64,000 nt of DNA from assembly GCA_050008465.1 (NCBI GenBank), contig JBEKMO010000015.1:1-64000 (forward strand). The letters run 5' to 3'. The position numbers were made by a program, and so were the translations under genes. Below the pieces are notes generated by a model that saw nothing but the letters and a program-made list of their open reading frames with translations, searched no databases and was not told the DNA's origin. Origin of the DNA: Fen-330 sp050008465 (lineage in GTDB: Bacteria; Acidobacteriota; Terriglobia; Bryobacterales; Bryobacteraceae). Positions 1-8,509 of the stretch are shown one piece after another (positions within the stretch are counted from its first letter, which is position 1; every line of letters begins with the position of its first letter).

Positions 1-36
1 ACGTCAAAGATAGTGTTTTGAGCCAATCGAAGCAGG

Positions 37-206
37 TCATCGACCGGACCAGGTCCGGCTGATGGTGGAGATATCGCAGGCCCACGCACACCTGATTGAC
101 GACGGCGTCCAGAGAGCCGAAGATGCGGTTGCTGATGTAGTTCTCGCGCAAGTGATCCCAGATGTGTTCCACCGGATTCAGTTCCGGGCTGTAGGGCGGA
201 AGTTTT
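37..206 (-). pseudogene. IS630-family transposase, C-terminal remnant
   Basis: Reading the minus strand from about 205 to a TGA at 37-39 gives a continuous frame with LPPYSPELNPVEHIWDHLRE. This is the hallmark C-terminal block of IS630/Tc1-type DDE transposases, carrying the last catalytic acidic residue (LNPxE). The N-terminal two thirds, with the first two catalytic aspartates, are missing. The frame breaks off where the ISL3 inverted repeat begins, so the ISL3 insertion or an associated deletion removed the rest. No matching 5' half lies on the other side of the ISL3 element, so this is a dead remnant. Confidence 0.8.
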
Positions 207-1514
207 AGAGCTCTTCCGGCTTTTTAGTGGCATGACGGCGCCATGTCCAAACCCCCGTAGTGGAAGTAGATCGCCGTCTGGAAGTTTCTTTTGTTCCGGA
301 ATCCGCGGGCGGTGTACTTCACCCATTGGATCTTGGAGTTGATGGATTCGCTGGCCGCGTTGGTGACTCGGTGGCGCAGATAGGTCAGGATGTTCTCCAG
401 CCGCCGTTTGAGCATGCGTGCCGTTTCGATCATGGGCCGGAGCCGGCTCCGAACCGCCCACCCATGCCACCAGCGGAAATGCTTCCTTGCCGGCCGCTCG
501 TAGACATAGCCATACAGCGCCATTGCCGCCTCCTTCAACGCCCACGCCCGTGCCGTCTTCAGATTGCTGTTCCGCAACGCGGCGAACTCCTGGCGGTCTT
601 TCGGTTCCATCGCCGCCGGATGCCGCAGCCACTCGTAGCGGGTTCCGGTCAGACGGTCATCGCCCGCCGCCCGCAGGGTTTTGTTCTCGCGCCGCCGCAC
701 TCGATCCACGGCGTCTCCCAGATGCTTGGCGATGTGAAACTTGTCGAACACGATCTTGCCCTCGGCCCCCGTAACGTGTTCTCGCACCGAGGCAATGTAG
801 GGGTCCCACATGTCCATGGCCACCGCCTCAATGCTGGCCACCTGCTCTTCCGTCAGGGTTTCCCAGAAGCCGTCCAGACTGGCCTGCGTGCGGTCCTCGG
901 CCACATACAAGACCCGGCTGCGTTCCAGGTCGTTCACCAGCGTGAAGTACTTCTGCCCCTTCCGGAACGCTTTCTCGTCCACTCCCACGAACGGCAGCTT
1001 CTCGGCTTGGCGGCGCTCCAGCCCACGTTCCACAGCGCGTTCCATGATGCCGTGGATCTCATCCCAACTCAGGTCCAGCCGCTCGCCCACCGCCTTCTGG
1101 CTGGCAGCGGTCAGCCAGTCGATTGCCAACCGCTCAAACAGCGCCGTAAACCGGCTGCCCGGTTCCGCCCAGGGCAGCCTCACCACCCGAACCCCATGCT
1201 GGCCGCACTCCCCGCGGGGTGGCTTGGCATGCGGAATGGTCCGGTATTGGCAGGTGTCCAGGCGTCGCCACTGCCGCTCCGGCTGGTGGTCGTACGGCTG
1301 GCACGACTCGCCACACTCCGGGCAGGGCCAACTCCGCACATCGTGATGATCCAGATGGACCTGGACCTCACCCTCGGCTAGCTTCAGTTCCACCCGCCCC
1401 ACAAACCAGGGAGCCTTGATTCCAAGAATCTCTGCGTACAGTTGTCGGTCTTGCATGGAGCTTCATTTTCCCGTGCAGAACCGGCCGCCTTCCCACTACA
1501 AAGCCGGAATTCCC
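207..1514 (-). mobile_element. ISL3-family insertion sequence
   Basis: A single transposase gene is flanked by imperfect terminal inverted repeats. The left end (about 209-230) contains TTCCGGCTTTTTAGTGG and the right end (about 1493-1513) the inverted counterpart TTCCGGCTTTGTAGTGG, 16 of 17 identical. The total length of about 1.3 kb fits ISL3-family elements. The outermost bases differ between ends, so exact boundaries are uncertain by a few bases, and no clear target duplication was recognised. The left flank is an IS630 remnant and the right flank a decapitated gene. Confidence 0.8.
224..1456 (-). CDS. ISL3-family transposase
   Basis: A 410-residue DDE transposase that moves the surrounding element. 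The N-terminus has a zinc-finger-like CPECG...CxxC region (about residues 45-82), typical of ISL3 DNA-binding domains. The catalytic domain shows GVDEKAFRKG (first Asp, about residue 158), AMDMWDPYI (second Asp, about 214) and ASESINSKIQW (Glu, near residue 373), the classical ISL3 triad blocks. The length fits the family and the frame is intact, so the enzyme may be active. The stop codon at 224-226 lies inside the terminal inverted repeat, and the ATG at 1456 is about 40 bp inside the other end. Confidence 0.93.
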   Translation of the reverse strand: MQDRQLYAEILGIKAPWFVGRVELKLAEGEVQVHLDHHDVRSWPCPECGESCQPYDHQPERQWRRLDTCQYRTIPHAKPPRGECGQHGVRVVRLPWAEPGSRFTALFERLAIDWLTAASQKAVGERLDLSWDEIHGIMERAVERGLERRQAEKLPFVGVDEKAFRKGQKYFTLVNDLERSRVLYVAEDRTQASLDGFWETLTEEQVASIEAVAMDMWDPYIASVREHVTGAEGKIVFDKFHIAKHLGDAVDRVRRRENKTLRAAGDDRLTGTRYEWLRHPAAMEPKDRQEFAALRNSNLKTARAWALKEAAMALYGYVYERPARKHFRWWHGWAVRSRLRPMIETARMLKRRLENILTYLRHRVTNAASESINSKIQWVKYTARGFRNKRNFQTAIYFHYGGLDMAPSCH

Positions 1515-1632
1515 ATCTTGTGAGATCCTTGACGTGATGTCCAATTCCCCCGGCCCGGGCATCTTGAGGCGGCTGGAGGCCCTCGGTCTGGCGCAGATCG
1601 CGGAGACCATTCGGCCGAGCGTCAACGGATGA
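1515..1632 (+). pseudogene. C-terminal remnant of a gene cut by the ISL3 element
   Basis: A plus-strand frame runs without interruption from the ISL3 right end to a TGA at 1630-1632. It encodes a tail of about 39 residues ending in LGLAQIAETIRPSVNG. The stop overlaps the start of the symporter gene (ATGA, 1629-1632), the signature of translational coupling inside an operon. I infer that this is the 3' end of the gene originally upstream of the xyloside transporter, beheaded by the insertion. The fragment is too short to identify. Confidence 0.5.
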
Positions 1633-2996
1633 TCCCAAACACTGAAAGACTCTCCATCAAAGAGAAGATCGGGTATGGCTTGGGCGATACGGCGGCCAAC
1701 TTCATCTTCCAAACGATGGTCGTCTTCCAGTTGAGCTTCTACACCGACACCTATGGCATTACCGCCGCGGCGGCGGGAACGCTCTTCATGGTGGTGCGCG
1801 TGTGGGATGCGGTTTTCGATCCGCTGATGGGAGTTATCGCCGATCGCACTAGAACCCGATGGGGCAAATTCCGCCCTTGGATCCTCTGGACTGCGGCGCC
1901 GTTTGGCCTCATGGGCGTGCTTACTTTTCTGACTCCCGATTTTGGACCGTCCGGCAAACTCGCCTACACCTATGCCACTTACATCCTCCTGATGATGGTC
2001 TACTCCGCCAACAACCTTCCGTATTCGGCCTTGACCGGGGTGATTACAGGCGATATCGGGGAGCGGACCAGCCTCTCGTCGTACCGTTTCGTGTGCGCTA
2101 TGCTGGGGGCGTTCGTGGTGCAGTGCCTGGCGTTGCCGATGGTCAAGTACTTCGGGCACGGCGACAACGCCAGGGGATACCGGATGACGATGGGGCTTTT
2201 GTCCCTCGTGGCGGTGGGCTTGTTCGTCGTCACGTTTCTCGCCGTCAGGGAACGAATACAACCCGATCCCCGTCAGAAATCTTCCGTGCTCAGCGATTTC
2301 GCCAGCCTGGCGCAAAACGGCCCATGGATCGCACTCTTCGCGTTGACCGTCCTGATTTTCGTCGGCTACACGATGCGCGCCGGCGCCATGGTCTATTACT
2401 TCAAGTATTTCGTGGGCCGCGAAGATCTCTTCAGTATCTTCAACCTCTGCGGACTGGCCGCCGTGGTAATCGGCATTCTGTTTTCCACGCCACTCGCCCT
2501 GCGTTTCGGCAAGCGCGACGTGTACATCGCGGCTCTGTTTCTGTCGGCGGCGCTCATGTCGGTGTTCCTTGTGCTTCCGGCCTACGCTGTGGGACTCATG
2601 TTCGCGGTCGAGATATTGCGGCAACTATCCTACGGACTTACGACTCCCCTGCTCTGGGCGATGATGGCCGACGTGGCGGACTACGGCGAGTGGACAACCG
2701 GCCGGCGGGCGACGGGCATTGTCTATTCGGCCCTCGTGTTCGGCCTGAAGGTCGGCCTTGGCTTGGGTGGCGGCATTGCTGCATGGGTGCTTTCGCGTTA
2801 CGGCTATGTGCCGAACGCCGTGCAGTCAGTACACGCATTGCTGGGCATCAGAATGGCCGCCAGCGTCTTAGCCGCCACACCGTACTTCTTGGGCGTCGTC
2901 TGTTTACTCTTCTACAAAATCGGCAAGCAGCTCAATATCAAGATTACCGAGGAACTAGCCGAACGGCGCAGCAAGTACGCGTCACTGCCTCATTGA
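1629..2996 (+). CDS. GPH-family sugar (xyloside):cation symporter
   Basis: A 455-residue membrane transporter of the glycoside-pentoside-hexuronide:cation symporter family (MelB/XynP/YicJ type). The N-terminus KEKIGYGLGDTAANFIFQ and the loop GVIADRTRTRWGKFRPWILW are family signatures, and about twelve hydrophobic segments follow. It should import oligosaccharides or glycosides by cation symport. The next gene, 10 bp downstream, is a GH43 beta-xylosidase, so xylo-oligosaccharides are the likely substrate, as in xynP-xynB pairs. The ATG overlaps the stop of the truncated upstream frame. With the ISL3 element directly upstream, the native promoter has probably been separated from this gene; expression may now depend on the insertion sequence. 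Confidence 0.88.
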   Translation: MIPNTERLSIKEKIGYGLGDTAANFIFQTMVVFQLSFYTDTYGITAAAAGTLFMVVRVWDAVFDPLMGVIADRTRTRWGKFRPWILWTAAPFGLMGVLTFLTPDFGPSGKLAYTYATYILLMMVYSANNLPYSALTGVITGDIGERTSLSSYRFVCAMLGAFVVQCLALPMVKYFGHGDNARGYRMTMGLLSLVAVGLFVVTFLAVRERIQPDPRQKSSVLSDFASLAQNGPWIALFALTVLIFVGYTMRAGAMVYYFKYFVGREDLFSIFNLCGLAAVVIGILFSTPLALRFGKRDVYIAALFLSAALMSVFLVLPAYAVGLMFAVEILRQLSYGLTTPLLWAMMADVADYGEWTTGRRATGIVYSALVFGLKVGLGLGGGIAAWVLSRYGYVPNAVQSVHALLGIRMAASVLAATPYFLGVVCLLFYKIGKQLNIKITEELAERRSKYASLPH

Positions 2997-3006
2997 GGAC
3001 TACCAT

Positions 3007-4644
3007 ATGACCGCGACGATTCGCAATCCCATCCTGCCGGGCTTCAACCCGGACCCCTCGATTGTTCGCGTGGGCGACGATTACTATATCGCCACGTCCA
3101 CCTTCGAATGGTACCCGGGCGTGCAGATACACCATTCCCGGGACTTGCGGCACTGGCGCCTGCTTACTCGCCCCCTGCGGCGAGCCAGCCAGCTCAACCT
3201 GCTGGGCGATCCCGACTCCTGCGGGATCTGGGCTCCTTGCCTCACTTACTCGGACGGATTGTTCTATCTCGTCTACACCGACGTCAAACGCTATGGGCTG
3301 GCCAGGCAGGGCGGAAGCAACGACGCTTCGCTGAAGGATTACCATAACTACGTCGTGACCAGCGAACGGATCGACGGGGATTGGTCCGAGCCGGTCTATT
3401 TGAACGGCAGCGGCTTCGATCCTTCCCTGTTCCACGACGACGACGGGCGCAAGTACCTCGTCAACATGCTGTGGGACCATCGGCCCGGACAGAACCGCTT
3501 CCCGGGGATCGTCTTGCAGGAGTACTCGCCGCGGGAACGCCGGCTGATTGGCGAGCGCCGATTGATATTCCGGGGGACGGCGATCGGGTACACGGAAGGT
3601 CCGCATCTGTACAAGCGCGATGGGTACTACTATCTGCTGACCGCGGAAGGAGGAACTGGCTGGGGGCACGCGGTGACGCTGGCGCGGTCCCGCGAGTTAG
3701 ACGGCCCTTACGAACTTCATCCGGACACTTACATCCTGACGTCCCGCCACCGGCCGGACATCGAGTTGCAGCGCGCCGGACACGCCGATGTGGTGGAGAC
3801 GCCGGCCGGAGAGACCTATATGGTTCACCTCTGCGGCCGGCCGCTGCGCAACCGGGGCCGATGCACGCTCGGGCGCGAGACGGCGATCCAGAAGATGGCC
3901 TGGGGCGACGATGGCTGGCTACGCACGGCGGATGGAGAAGGCTTGCCCTATTTGGAAGTGGCCGCGCCGGAGCTGCCGGAACATCCATTTCCCGTGGCGC
4001 CGGTGCGCGAAGGCTTCGAGAGTGCCGGACTTCGGGCCGACTTTCAATGGCTGCGGTCGCCGTGGCCGGAAACGCTGTTCAGCCTCACCGAGCGCCCGGG
4101 TTATCTGCGGTTGTACGGCCGGGAGTCGGTGGGGAGTCTGTTCGAGCAGGCGCTGGTGGCCCGGCGGCAACAGGCGCACTGCTTCAGCGCCGCCACGAGC
4201 GTGGAGTTTGAACCGGAGCACTTTCAGCAGATGGCGGGCCTCATTTACTACTACAACAGCGCCAAGTTCCACTATCTGTATATCTCGGCGGACGAAAGTG
4301 TCGGCAAGCACCTGCGCGTGATGTCGCGCCTCGCGGAGCAGCCGGATTCGTTCACCCCGCCGGTGCCCATCCCTCGGGGAGGTGCTCTCGAGTTACGGAT
4401 GGAGGTGGATTGCGAACGGCTGCTAGTCGGTTACCGGCTGAATGGGGAGGCTTGGCAGTGGCTTCCCGAGCAACTCGACGCCAGCATCGTTTCCGACGAG
4501 GCGGGACCTCCCGAGCTGCCGAATTTCACCGGGGCGTTTGTGGGCATGTGTTGTCAGGACATGGCCGGAACCCGCAAGGCCGCGGACTTCGACTACTTCG
4601 AGTACCAGGAGCGGGACTTCCTGCCGAATCCGGCGGCGGATTGA
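3007..4644 (+). CDS. GH43 beta-xylosidase / arabinofuranosidase
   Basis: A 545-residue cytoplasmic glycoside hydrolase of family 43 that would release xylose from xylo-oligosaccharides. The five-bladed propeller domain (about residues 5-310) starts with NPILPGFNPDPSIVRVGDDYY. The predicted catalytic base is Asp16, the pKa modulator Asp138 (GFDPSLFHDD) and the acid Glu197 (TEGPHLYK). Residues from about 325 to the end match the beta-sandwich domain typical of XynB-like GH43 enzymes (GH43_C2). There is no signal peptide, consistent with hydrolysis after import by the symporter encoded just upstream. A GAGGA ribosome site precedes the ATG by about nine bases. Side activity on arabinofuranosides is common in the family and cannot be excluded. 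Confidence 0.93.
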   Translation: MTATIRNPILPGFNPDPSIVRVGDDYYIATSTFEWYPGVQIHHSRDLRHWRLLTRPLRRASQLNLLGDPDSCGIWAPCLTYSDGLFYLVYTDVKRYGLARQGGSNDASLKDYHNYVVTSERIDGDWSEPVYLNGSGFDPSLFHDDDGRKYLVNMLWDHRPGQNRFPGIVLQEYSPRERRLIGERRLIFRGTAIGYTEGPHLYKRDGYYYLLTAEGGTGWGHAVTLARSRELDGPYELHPDTYILTSRHRPDIELQRAGHADVVETPAGETYMVHLCGRPLRNRGRCTLGRETAIQKMAWGDDGWLRTADGEGLPYLEVAAPELPEHPFPVAPVREGFESAGLRADFQWLRSPWPETLFSLTERPGYLRLYGRESVGSLFEQALVARRQQAHCFSAATSVEFEPEHFQQMAGLIYYYNSAKFHYLYISADESVGKHLRVMSRLAEQPDSFTPPVPIPRGGALELRMEVDCERLLVGYRLNGEAWQWLPEQLDASIVSDEAGPPELPNFTGAFVGMCCQDMAGTRKAADFDYFEYQERDFLPNPAAD

Positions 4645-4664
4645 GAGACGGCGCCACCGCGTCT

Positions 4665-5184
4665 TCAGTGAAACGCGGATGCCCGTTCGATATTCCACCG
4701 CTGCCCATAGACCTCCAGGACCTGCCGCGGAGCCGTCTCCCAGGTGGTGAATACAGCCAACAGAAACGGCCGGGCTTGGTTGGAGGGCTGAACCAGACAC
4801 ACCAGCAGCCGTCCCCGCACACAGGCGTCCTTCGGCAAATGGGGATGGCTCTTGCGATCTTCGCGGCTGGGTCTCCAGGTGAGGGGGCGATCGATCCCCT
4901 CGTGCAACGGTCCGCCCGCCGGACGTTGTGCGCGTTGCGTGGTCAAACGGCGCCGTTCTCCTGTGCCAGGCTTGCAGCCGTTTGCAGGGTTTGGGCCAAA
5001 AGCCGGCGGGCAGGCCATGCAGCAACTCCAGCACCGCACTGTCCAGCGATCCGTGGCCCTGCAGCCACTGGCCGATCATTAGCCACAGGACCACGGCCAG
5101 AGTGTAAACACGATTGTTCTGGCGCATTTTCGCCTGCCGACGGAGGCGATCCAAAGACGGGGCGGGTACCAGCCGCCGATACAA
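4665..5184 (-). pseudogene. IS4-family transposase remnant (internally deleted)
   Basis: The minus strand begins with a good transposase N-terminus (YTLAVVLWLMIGQWLQGHGS, about 5115-5050), then loses frame near 4970. It resumes in another frame with RPFLLAVFTTWETAPRQVL and VYGQRWNIE. The latter contains the Y-x2-R-x3-E signature of IS4 transposases. The central part carrying the catalytic aspartates is absent, and the C-terminus ends abruptly just after the signature at about 4670. Both an internal deletion and a 3' truncation are therefore visible, and the copy is dead. It lies directly behind the GH43 gene. Confidence 0.75.
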
Positions 5185-5551
5185 GGAAAGCAGGCCGGCT
5201 TTCCATGCCGCGGATCGCTACGCCCAGCGCTTTGGCCAACTCCGCCAGCAACTCCAGGAGTTGGGCTGCTTCTGTAAGGGAACCGTCCTGGAAAGGAGAA
5301 TGAAGCGCGGGCAACCCAGTTGCCCTTGCCATCGGGCCCCCTCTAAGCGCCATGGCCCGTACGGGGAGTGGACCTACAAGGTCCAAGGCAAAACCGTAAA
5401 TGTGAAGCTCAGCCCTGAGGCCGGCCGGATCTACCAGGCGGCCTCGCAGCAATACCGCAAGCTGAAGCCGCTGCTGAATCGCCCGGAGCGGCTGTCGCGC
5501 ACGGCTCTGGCAGCACAGGCGAAGCAGGCCAAAGCCGGTCGCACCGCCTGA
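5114..5551 (+). CDS. DUF6788 family protein
   Basis: A 145-residue frame whose conserved part starts near residue 30. The block GxFCKGTVLERRMKRGQPSCPCH, then KRHGPYGEWTYKVQGKTV and LSPEAGRIYQAASQQYRKLK, match DUF6788, a small family of unknown function often found next to transposase genes. Its 5' part overlaps the start of the IS4 transposase remnant on the opposite strand, and the first 30 or so codons look non-conserved. The true start is probably inside the given frame at an alternative codon, or the gene's own 5' end is lost. The role is unknown; the association with IS elements is the only functional hint. Confidence 0.6.
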   Translation: MFWRIFACRRRRSKDGAGTSRRYKESRPAFHAADRYAQRFGQLRQQLQELGCFCKGTVLERRMKRGQPSCPCHRAPSKRHGPYGEWTYKVQGKTVNVKLSPEAGRIYQAASQQYRKLKPLLNRPERLSRTALAAQAKQAKAGRTA

Positions 5552-5817
5552 GCCAACTGCTCTACCCGCTCCACCTCGCTTTGGCCGTAAGCGTCCGGTA
5601 AATCCATCTTCGGCGTTGTGAGGAGGTGGCGTGTACTGCTCGATCCGCGAAGCGGCGCAGAGTGGGCTCTCGATCCGGGATGGCCGCGCAGGTCCCGGAC
5701 CGGGGCGGCGCGGTGCCTGCAGGAATTGCATGCCGCCCGAGTCCTGCGCCTTTGCTTTCCTAGACTTCCGATTTGGCATCCGAATTGCTTGACTACCCAG
5801 CGAGGAGAACAGTAAAG

Positions 5818-6234
5818 ATGCTACGGAGACTGATCGTGACGGTCGCTTTGAGCCTGCTCATGGTTCCCCTGGCCGCGGGGAAGCCGGGTAATGGGAAAGG
5901 CAAAGGTCAGGACAAGAACAGAGGCGTCCAGGTCTTCGCCCCAGAAGACCAGCGAGTCCTAAACGACTACCACGCCACGGGGCGCCAGGGCGGACTGCCA
6001 CCCGGACTCGCCAAACGCGGCGGCGACCTCCCGCCAGGACTGGAAAAGCAGTTGCAAAGGAATGGCCGCCTTCCTCCGGGGCTGGAGAAGAAACTGGTGC
6101 CCTACCCGCCCGAAATCCACGGACGCTTGTCGCCTCTCGCCCCCGGACTGGCGCGCGGCTACATCTCGGGCCGGGCTGTGATCTATAACCCGAGAACGAG
6201 AGTCATCCTCGACGTGTACGCTCCACAGCAGTAG
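5818..6234 (+). CDS. Secreted LPPGL-repeat protein (CigR/RcnB-like), IS66 passenger
   Basis: A 138-residue exported protein. The start at 5818 was chosen because it gives a clean signal peptide (MLRRLIVTVALSLLMVPLAAG) and has a GAGGAGA ribosome site about ten bases upstream; an in-frame ATG at 5773 would bury the signal. The mature part has three LPPGL motifs each followed by a basic stretch (GGLPPGLAKR, GDLPPGLEKQ, GRLPPGLEKK), then a compact C-terminal segment VIYNPRTRVILDVY. This arrangement resembles CigR/RcnB-type periplasmic proteins, whose biochemical role is poorly defined. It lies between tnpC and the IS66 terminal repeat and points toward tnpC, so it moves with the element. Confidence 0.75.
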   Translation: MLRRLIVTVALSLLMVPLAAGKPGNGKGKGQDKNRGVQVFAPEDQRVLNDYHATGRQGGLPPGLAKRGGDLPPGLEKQLQRNGRLPPGLEKKLVPYPPEIHGRLSPLAPGLARGYISGRAVIYNPRTRVILDVYAPQQ

Positions 6235-6547
6235 GTTTACTCCCGCCACGCCGGGTTGGCGCCCTTCAGCACGACAAGACGCCAAGCGCGGCCGCTGGGG
6301 CGCACGTTCCCGGCATGCCGGGTAGGTCCTGGTGGTCAGAACCACCCGATGCGTGAATATGAGGCGGGTGGAGCGCGAGGCTTCGTCGATCGTGCGCGCA
6401 ACCTCGCCTACTGGGTCGGCCCGGCGACCGCTTGGCATGACAGAGCCATACGTGCCGACCGCATTGACTCTGTGAAGGTCCTCGGTTGGAGCGGTTCGGT
6501 ACGTGTCCACATAAGAAGTTATGTGGACAGCTATCGGTATGGGTGGG
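6235..6547. other. Non-coding tail between passenger gene and tnpC
   Basis: This 313-bp stretch inside the IS66 element separates two convergent genes. The only structure seen is the strong palindrome at 6505-6528 (listed separately). A 109-codon frame at 6256-6585 runs into the end of tnpC, has no recognisable features and is not called. Confidence 0.5.
6505..6528. terminator. Perfect 10-bp hairpin behind tnpC
   Basis: GTCCACATAA, the loop GAAG, then TTATGTGGAC form a perfect palindrome 20 bp beyond the tnpC stop codon. There is no T-run, so it is not a textbook intrinsic terminator. Its position between convergent genes suggests transcription termination or transcript end protection. A role in transposition is an alternative. 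Confidence 0.4.
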
Positions 6548-8134
6548 TCAGGCCGGCAGCAGCTGGTCCGCCGACTGTCGGCTGAGATTCCAGGGCAGCA
6601 GCTCGCCGATACGGTTGATCGAATGGCCGGCGATGCGCCCCAGCACCTCGCGCAGGTAGGCCTCCGGATCCAGGCCGTTCAGTTTGGCTGAGCCGATCAG
6701 GCTGTAGATCGCCGCCGCCCGTTCACCGCCCGCGTCGGACCCGGCGAACAGGTAGTTCCGGCCCAAAGCGACGGCGCGTGGCGCGCGCTCGGCCGCGTTG
6801 TTGTCGATCTCCAGCAGCCCATCGTCGCAATAGCGCATCAGCGCAGTCCACCGCCCCAGTGCGTACTGGATTGCCGACGCGGTCTCCGACTTCTTCGACA
6901 GTCTGGCGAGGCTGGCCTGGAGCCACTCGCGCATCGATTCCAGTAGCGGTCGCGCACGAGTGTTTCTCGCCTCCAGCCGCTCGCCGGGCGGACGCCCCCG
7001 GATCTCCGTTTCGATGACGTACAGTTGCGCGATCCGTGCCATCGCCTCCGCCGCCAGCGGCGATGCGTGCGCCTGGTGCAGATCGAAAAACTTGCGGCGC
7101 ACGTGCGCCCAGCATCCGGCCTCCTGGATGCGGCCTTCTTCATACAGCCGGTTGAAGCCGGCGTAGCCGTCGGCCTGCAGCGTGCCATGGAAGCCTCTCA
7201 GGTGCTCCCGCGGATGCTCGCCTTTGCGATCCGGCGAGTAGGCGAACCACACGGCCGGAGCAGCGGTGTCGCCGGCGGGGCGATCGTCGCGCACGTAGGT
7301 CCACAAGCGCCCGGTCTTGGTCTTGCCGTTGCCCGGCGCCAGCACCGGAACAGGTGTATCGTCGGCGTGCAACTTGCCGGTGCTCATGACGTACCGTCGC
7401 AGTTGCTCGACCAGCGGCGCCACCAGGCGGCTGGCGCCGCCGACCCAACCAGCCAGCGTCGAGCGATCCAGTTCGATTCCTTCCCGCTCGTAGATCTCCG
7501 ATTGCCGATAAAGCGGAAGATGATCGGCGTATTTCGCCACCAGGACATGGGCCAGCAGTCCGGGCCCGGCCAGGCCGCGGTCGATGGGACGGCTCGGCGC
7601 CGGCTCCTCGACGATGCGCTCGCACGCCGTGCAGCTCAGCTTCGGGCGCACTACCCGAATCACCTCGAAGTGCCCCGGCACGTACTCGAGCATTTCCGAA
7701 ACGTCTTCGCCGAGCGGACGCAGCCGGCCGCCACAGTCGGGGCAGACTTCGTGCTTGGGCGCGTGCGTCCTGGTGATGCGCGGCAGCGTTTCCGGCAAGG
7801 GGCGGCGCGCGGGTTTGTTCGGGGCAGGTTCCGCCGCCGGCGCGGCGCTGGGCGCGGGAGGCGTGCTGGGAGCCGCCTCCAGGTCCTCCAGGCGCAGCTC
7901 CAGTTGTTCGATCTGCCGGTCCAGCTTTTCCGATTTACGCCCGAACTGCATGCGCTTGAGCTCGAGCACCAGCAGCTTCAGGTTGTCGATCCCGGTGCCG
8001 CGCGACAACAGCTCGGCATGTTGCGCCAACACCAACGCCCGCAGCGCCTCGTTGTCGAGCGCCGCCAGGCCGGGAAGCGTTGTGCGCGTGTCAGTCACTG
8101 AAAATACTTTGCCACAAATGCACTCCCAGTACAA
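6548..8134 (-). CDS. tnpC: IS66 transposase TnpC
   Basis: A 528-residue transposase with all IS66 TnpC parts. It has an N-terminal helical/leucine-zipper region (LKLLVLELKRMQFGRKSEKLDRQIEQ, about residues 50-80). A zinc-binding block follows (CPDCGGRLRPLGEDVSE...CxxC). The DDE core has LHADDTPVPVLAPG (first Asp), QADGYAGF (second Asp) and EIDNNAAERAPR (Glu), and the C-terminus is the IS66 domain (LIGSAKLNGLDPEAYLREVL). The length is normal and the frame intact. It is the third gene of the tnpA-tnpB-tnpC set, 27 bp after tnpB. A start a few codons inside, near the VTDTRTTLP segment, is also possible. Confidence 0.95.
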   Translation of the reverse strand: MYWECICGKVFSVTDTRTTLPGLAALDNEALRALVLAQHAELLSRGTGIDNLKLLVLELKRMQFGRKSEKLDRQIEQLELRLEDLEAAPSTPPAPSAAPAAEPAPNKPARRPLPETLPRITRTHAPKHEVCPDCGGRLRPLGEDVSEMLEYVPGHFEVIRVVRPKLSCTACERIVEEPAPSRPIDRGLAGPGLLAHVLVAKYADHLPLYRQSEIYEREGIELDRSTLAGWVGGASRLVAPLVEQLRRYVMSTGKLHADDTPVPVLAPGNGKTKTGRLWTYVRDDRPAGDTAAPAVWFAYSPDRKGEHPREHLRGFHGTLQADGYAGFNRLYEEGRIQEAGCWAHVRRKFFDLHQAHASPLAAEAMARIAQLYVIETEIRGRPPGERLEARNTRARPLLESMREWLQASLARLSKKSETASAIQYALGRWTALMRYCDDGLLEIDNNAAERAPRAVALGRNYLFAGSDAGGERAAAIYSLIGSAKLNGLDPEAYLREVLGRIAGHSINRIGELLPWNLSRQSADQLLPA

Positions 8135-8161
8135 ACATTTTATGTATGAAATGTTTTATTA

Positions 8162-8509
8162 CTACACGGCCAGTCGTGGCGCGGCGGTGCGCACCGGACG
8201 CCGCCAATCGATGCCTTCCAGCAGCATCGACAACTGCGCGCGCGTCAGCGCCACCGTGCCGCTTTCGGCCTTCGGCCAGACGAAGCGCCCGCGCTCCAGA
8301 CGCTTGGCGAACAGACACAGTCCGTCGCCGTCCCACCACAGCACTTTGATCAAATCGCCGCGCCGGGCGCGAAACACGAACACGTGTCCGCCGAAGGGAT
8401 CCTGCTCGAGTGTGGTCTGCACCAGCGCGCTCAGCCCCGTGAAGCCGCGCCGCAGGTCCGTGACCCCGGCGGCGATCCAGATCTGCGTGCCCGCCGGGAC
8501 GGTGATCAT
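8162..8509 (-). CDS. tnpB: IS66 accessory protein TnpB
   Basis: A protein of about 115 residues of the IS66 Orf2/TnpB family, needed for transposition together with TnpA and TnpC. The motifs are GVTDLRRGFTGLSALV, DPFGGHVFVFRARRGDLIKVLWWDGDGL and LERGRFVWP, all diagnostic. The start at 8509 is preferred because its ATG overlaps the tnpA stop (ATGA), indicating translational coupling; a frame extension to 8521 adds four residues. Confidence 0.95.
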   Translation of the reverse strand: MITVPAGTQIWIAAGVTDLRRGFTGLSALVQTTLEQDPFGGHVFVFRARRGDLIKVLWWDGDGLCLFAKRLERGRFVWPKAESGTVALTRAQLSMLLEGIDWRRPVRTAAPRLAV

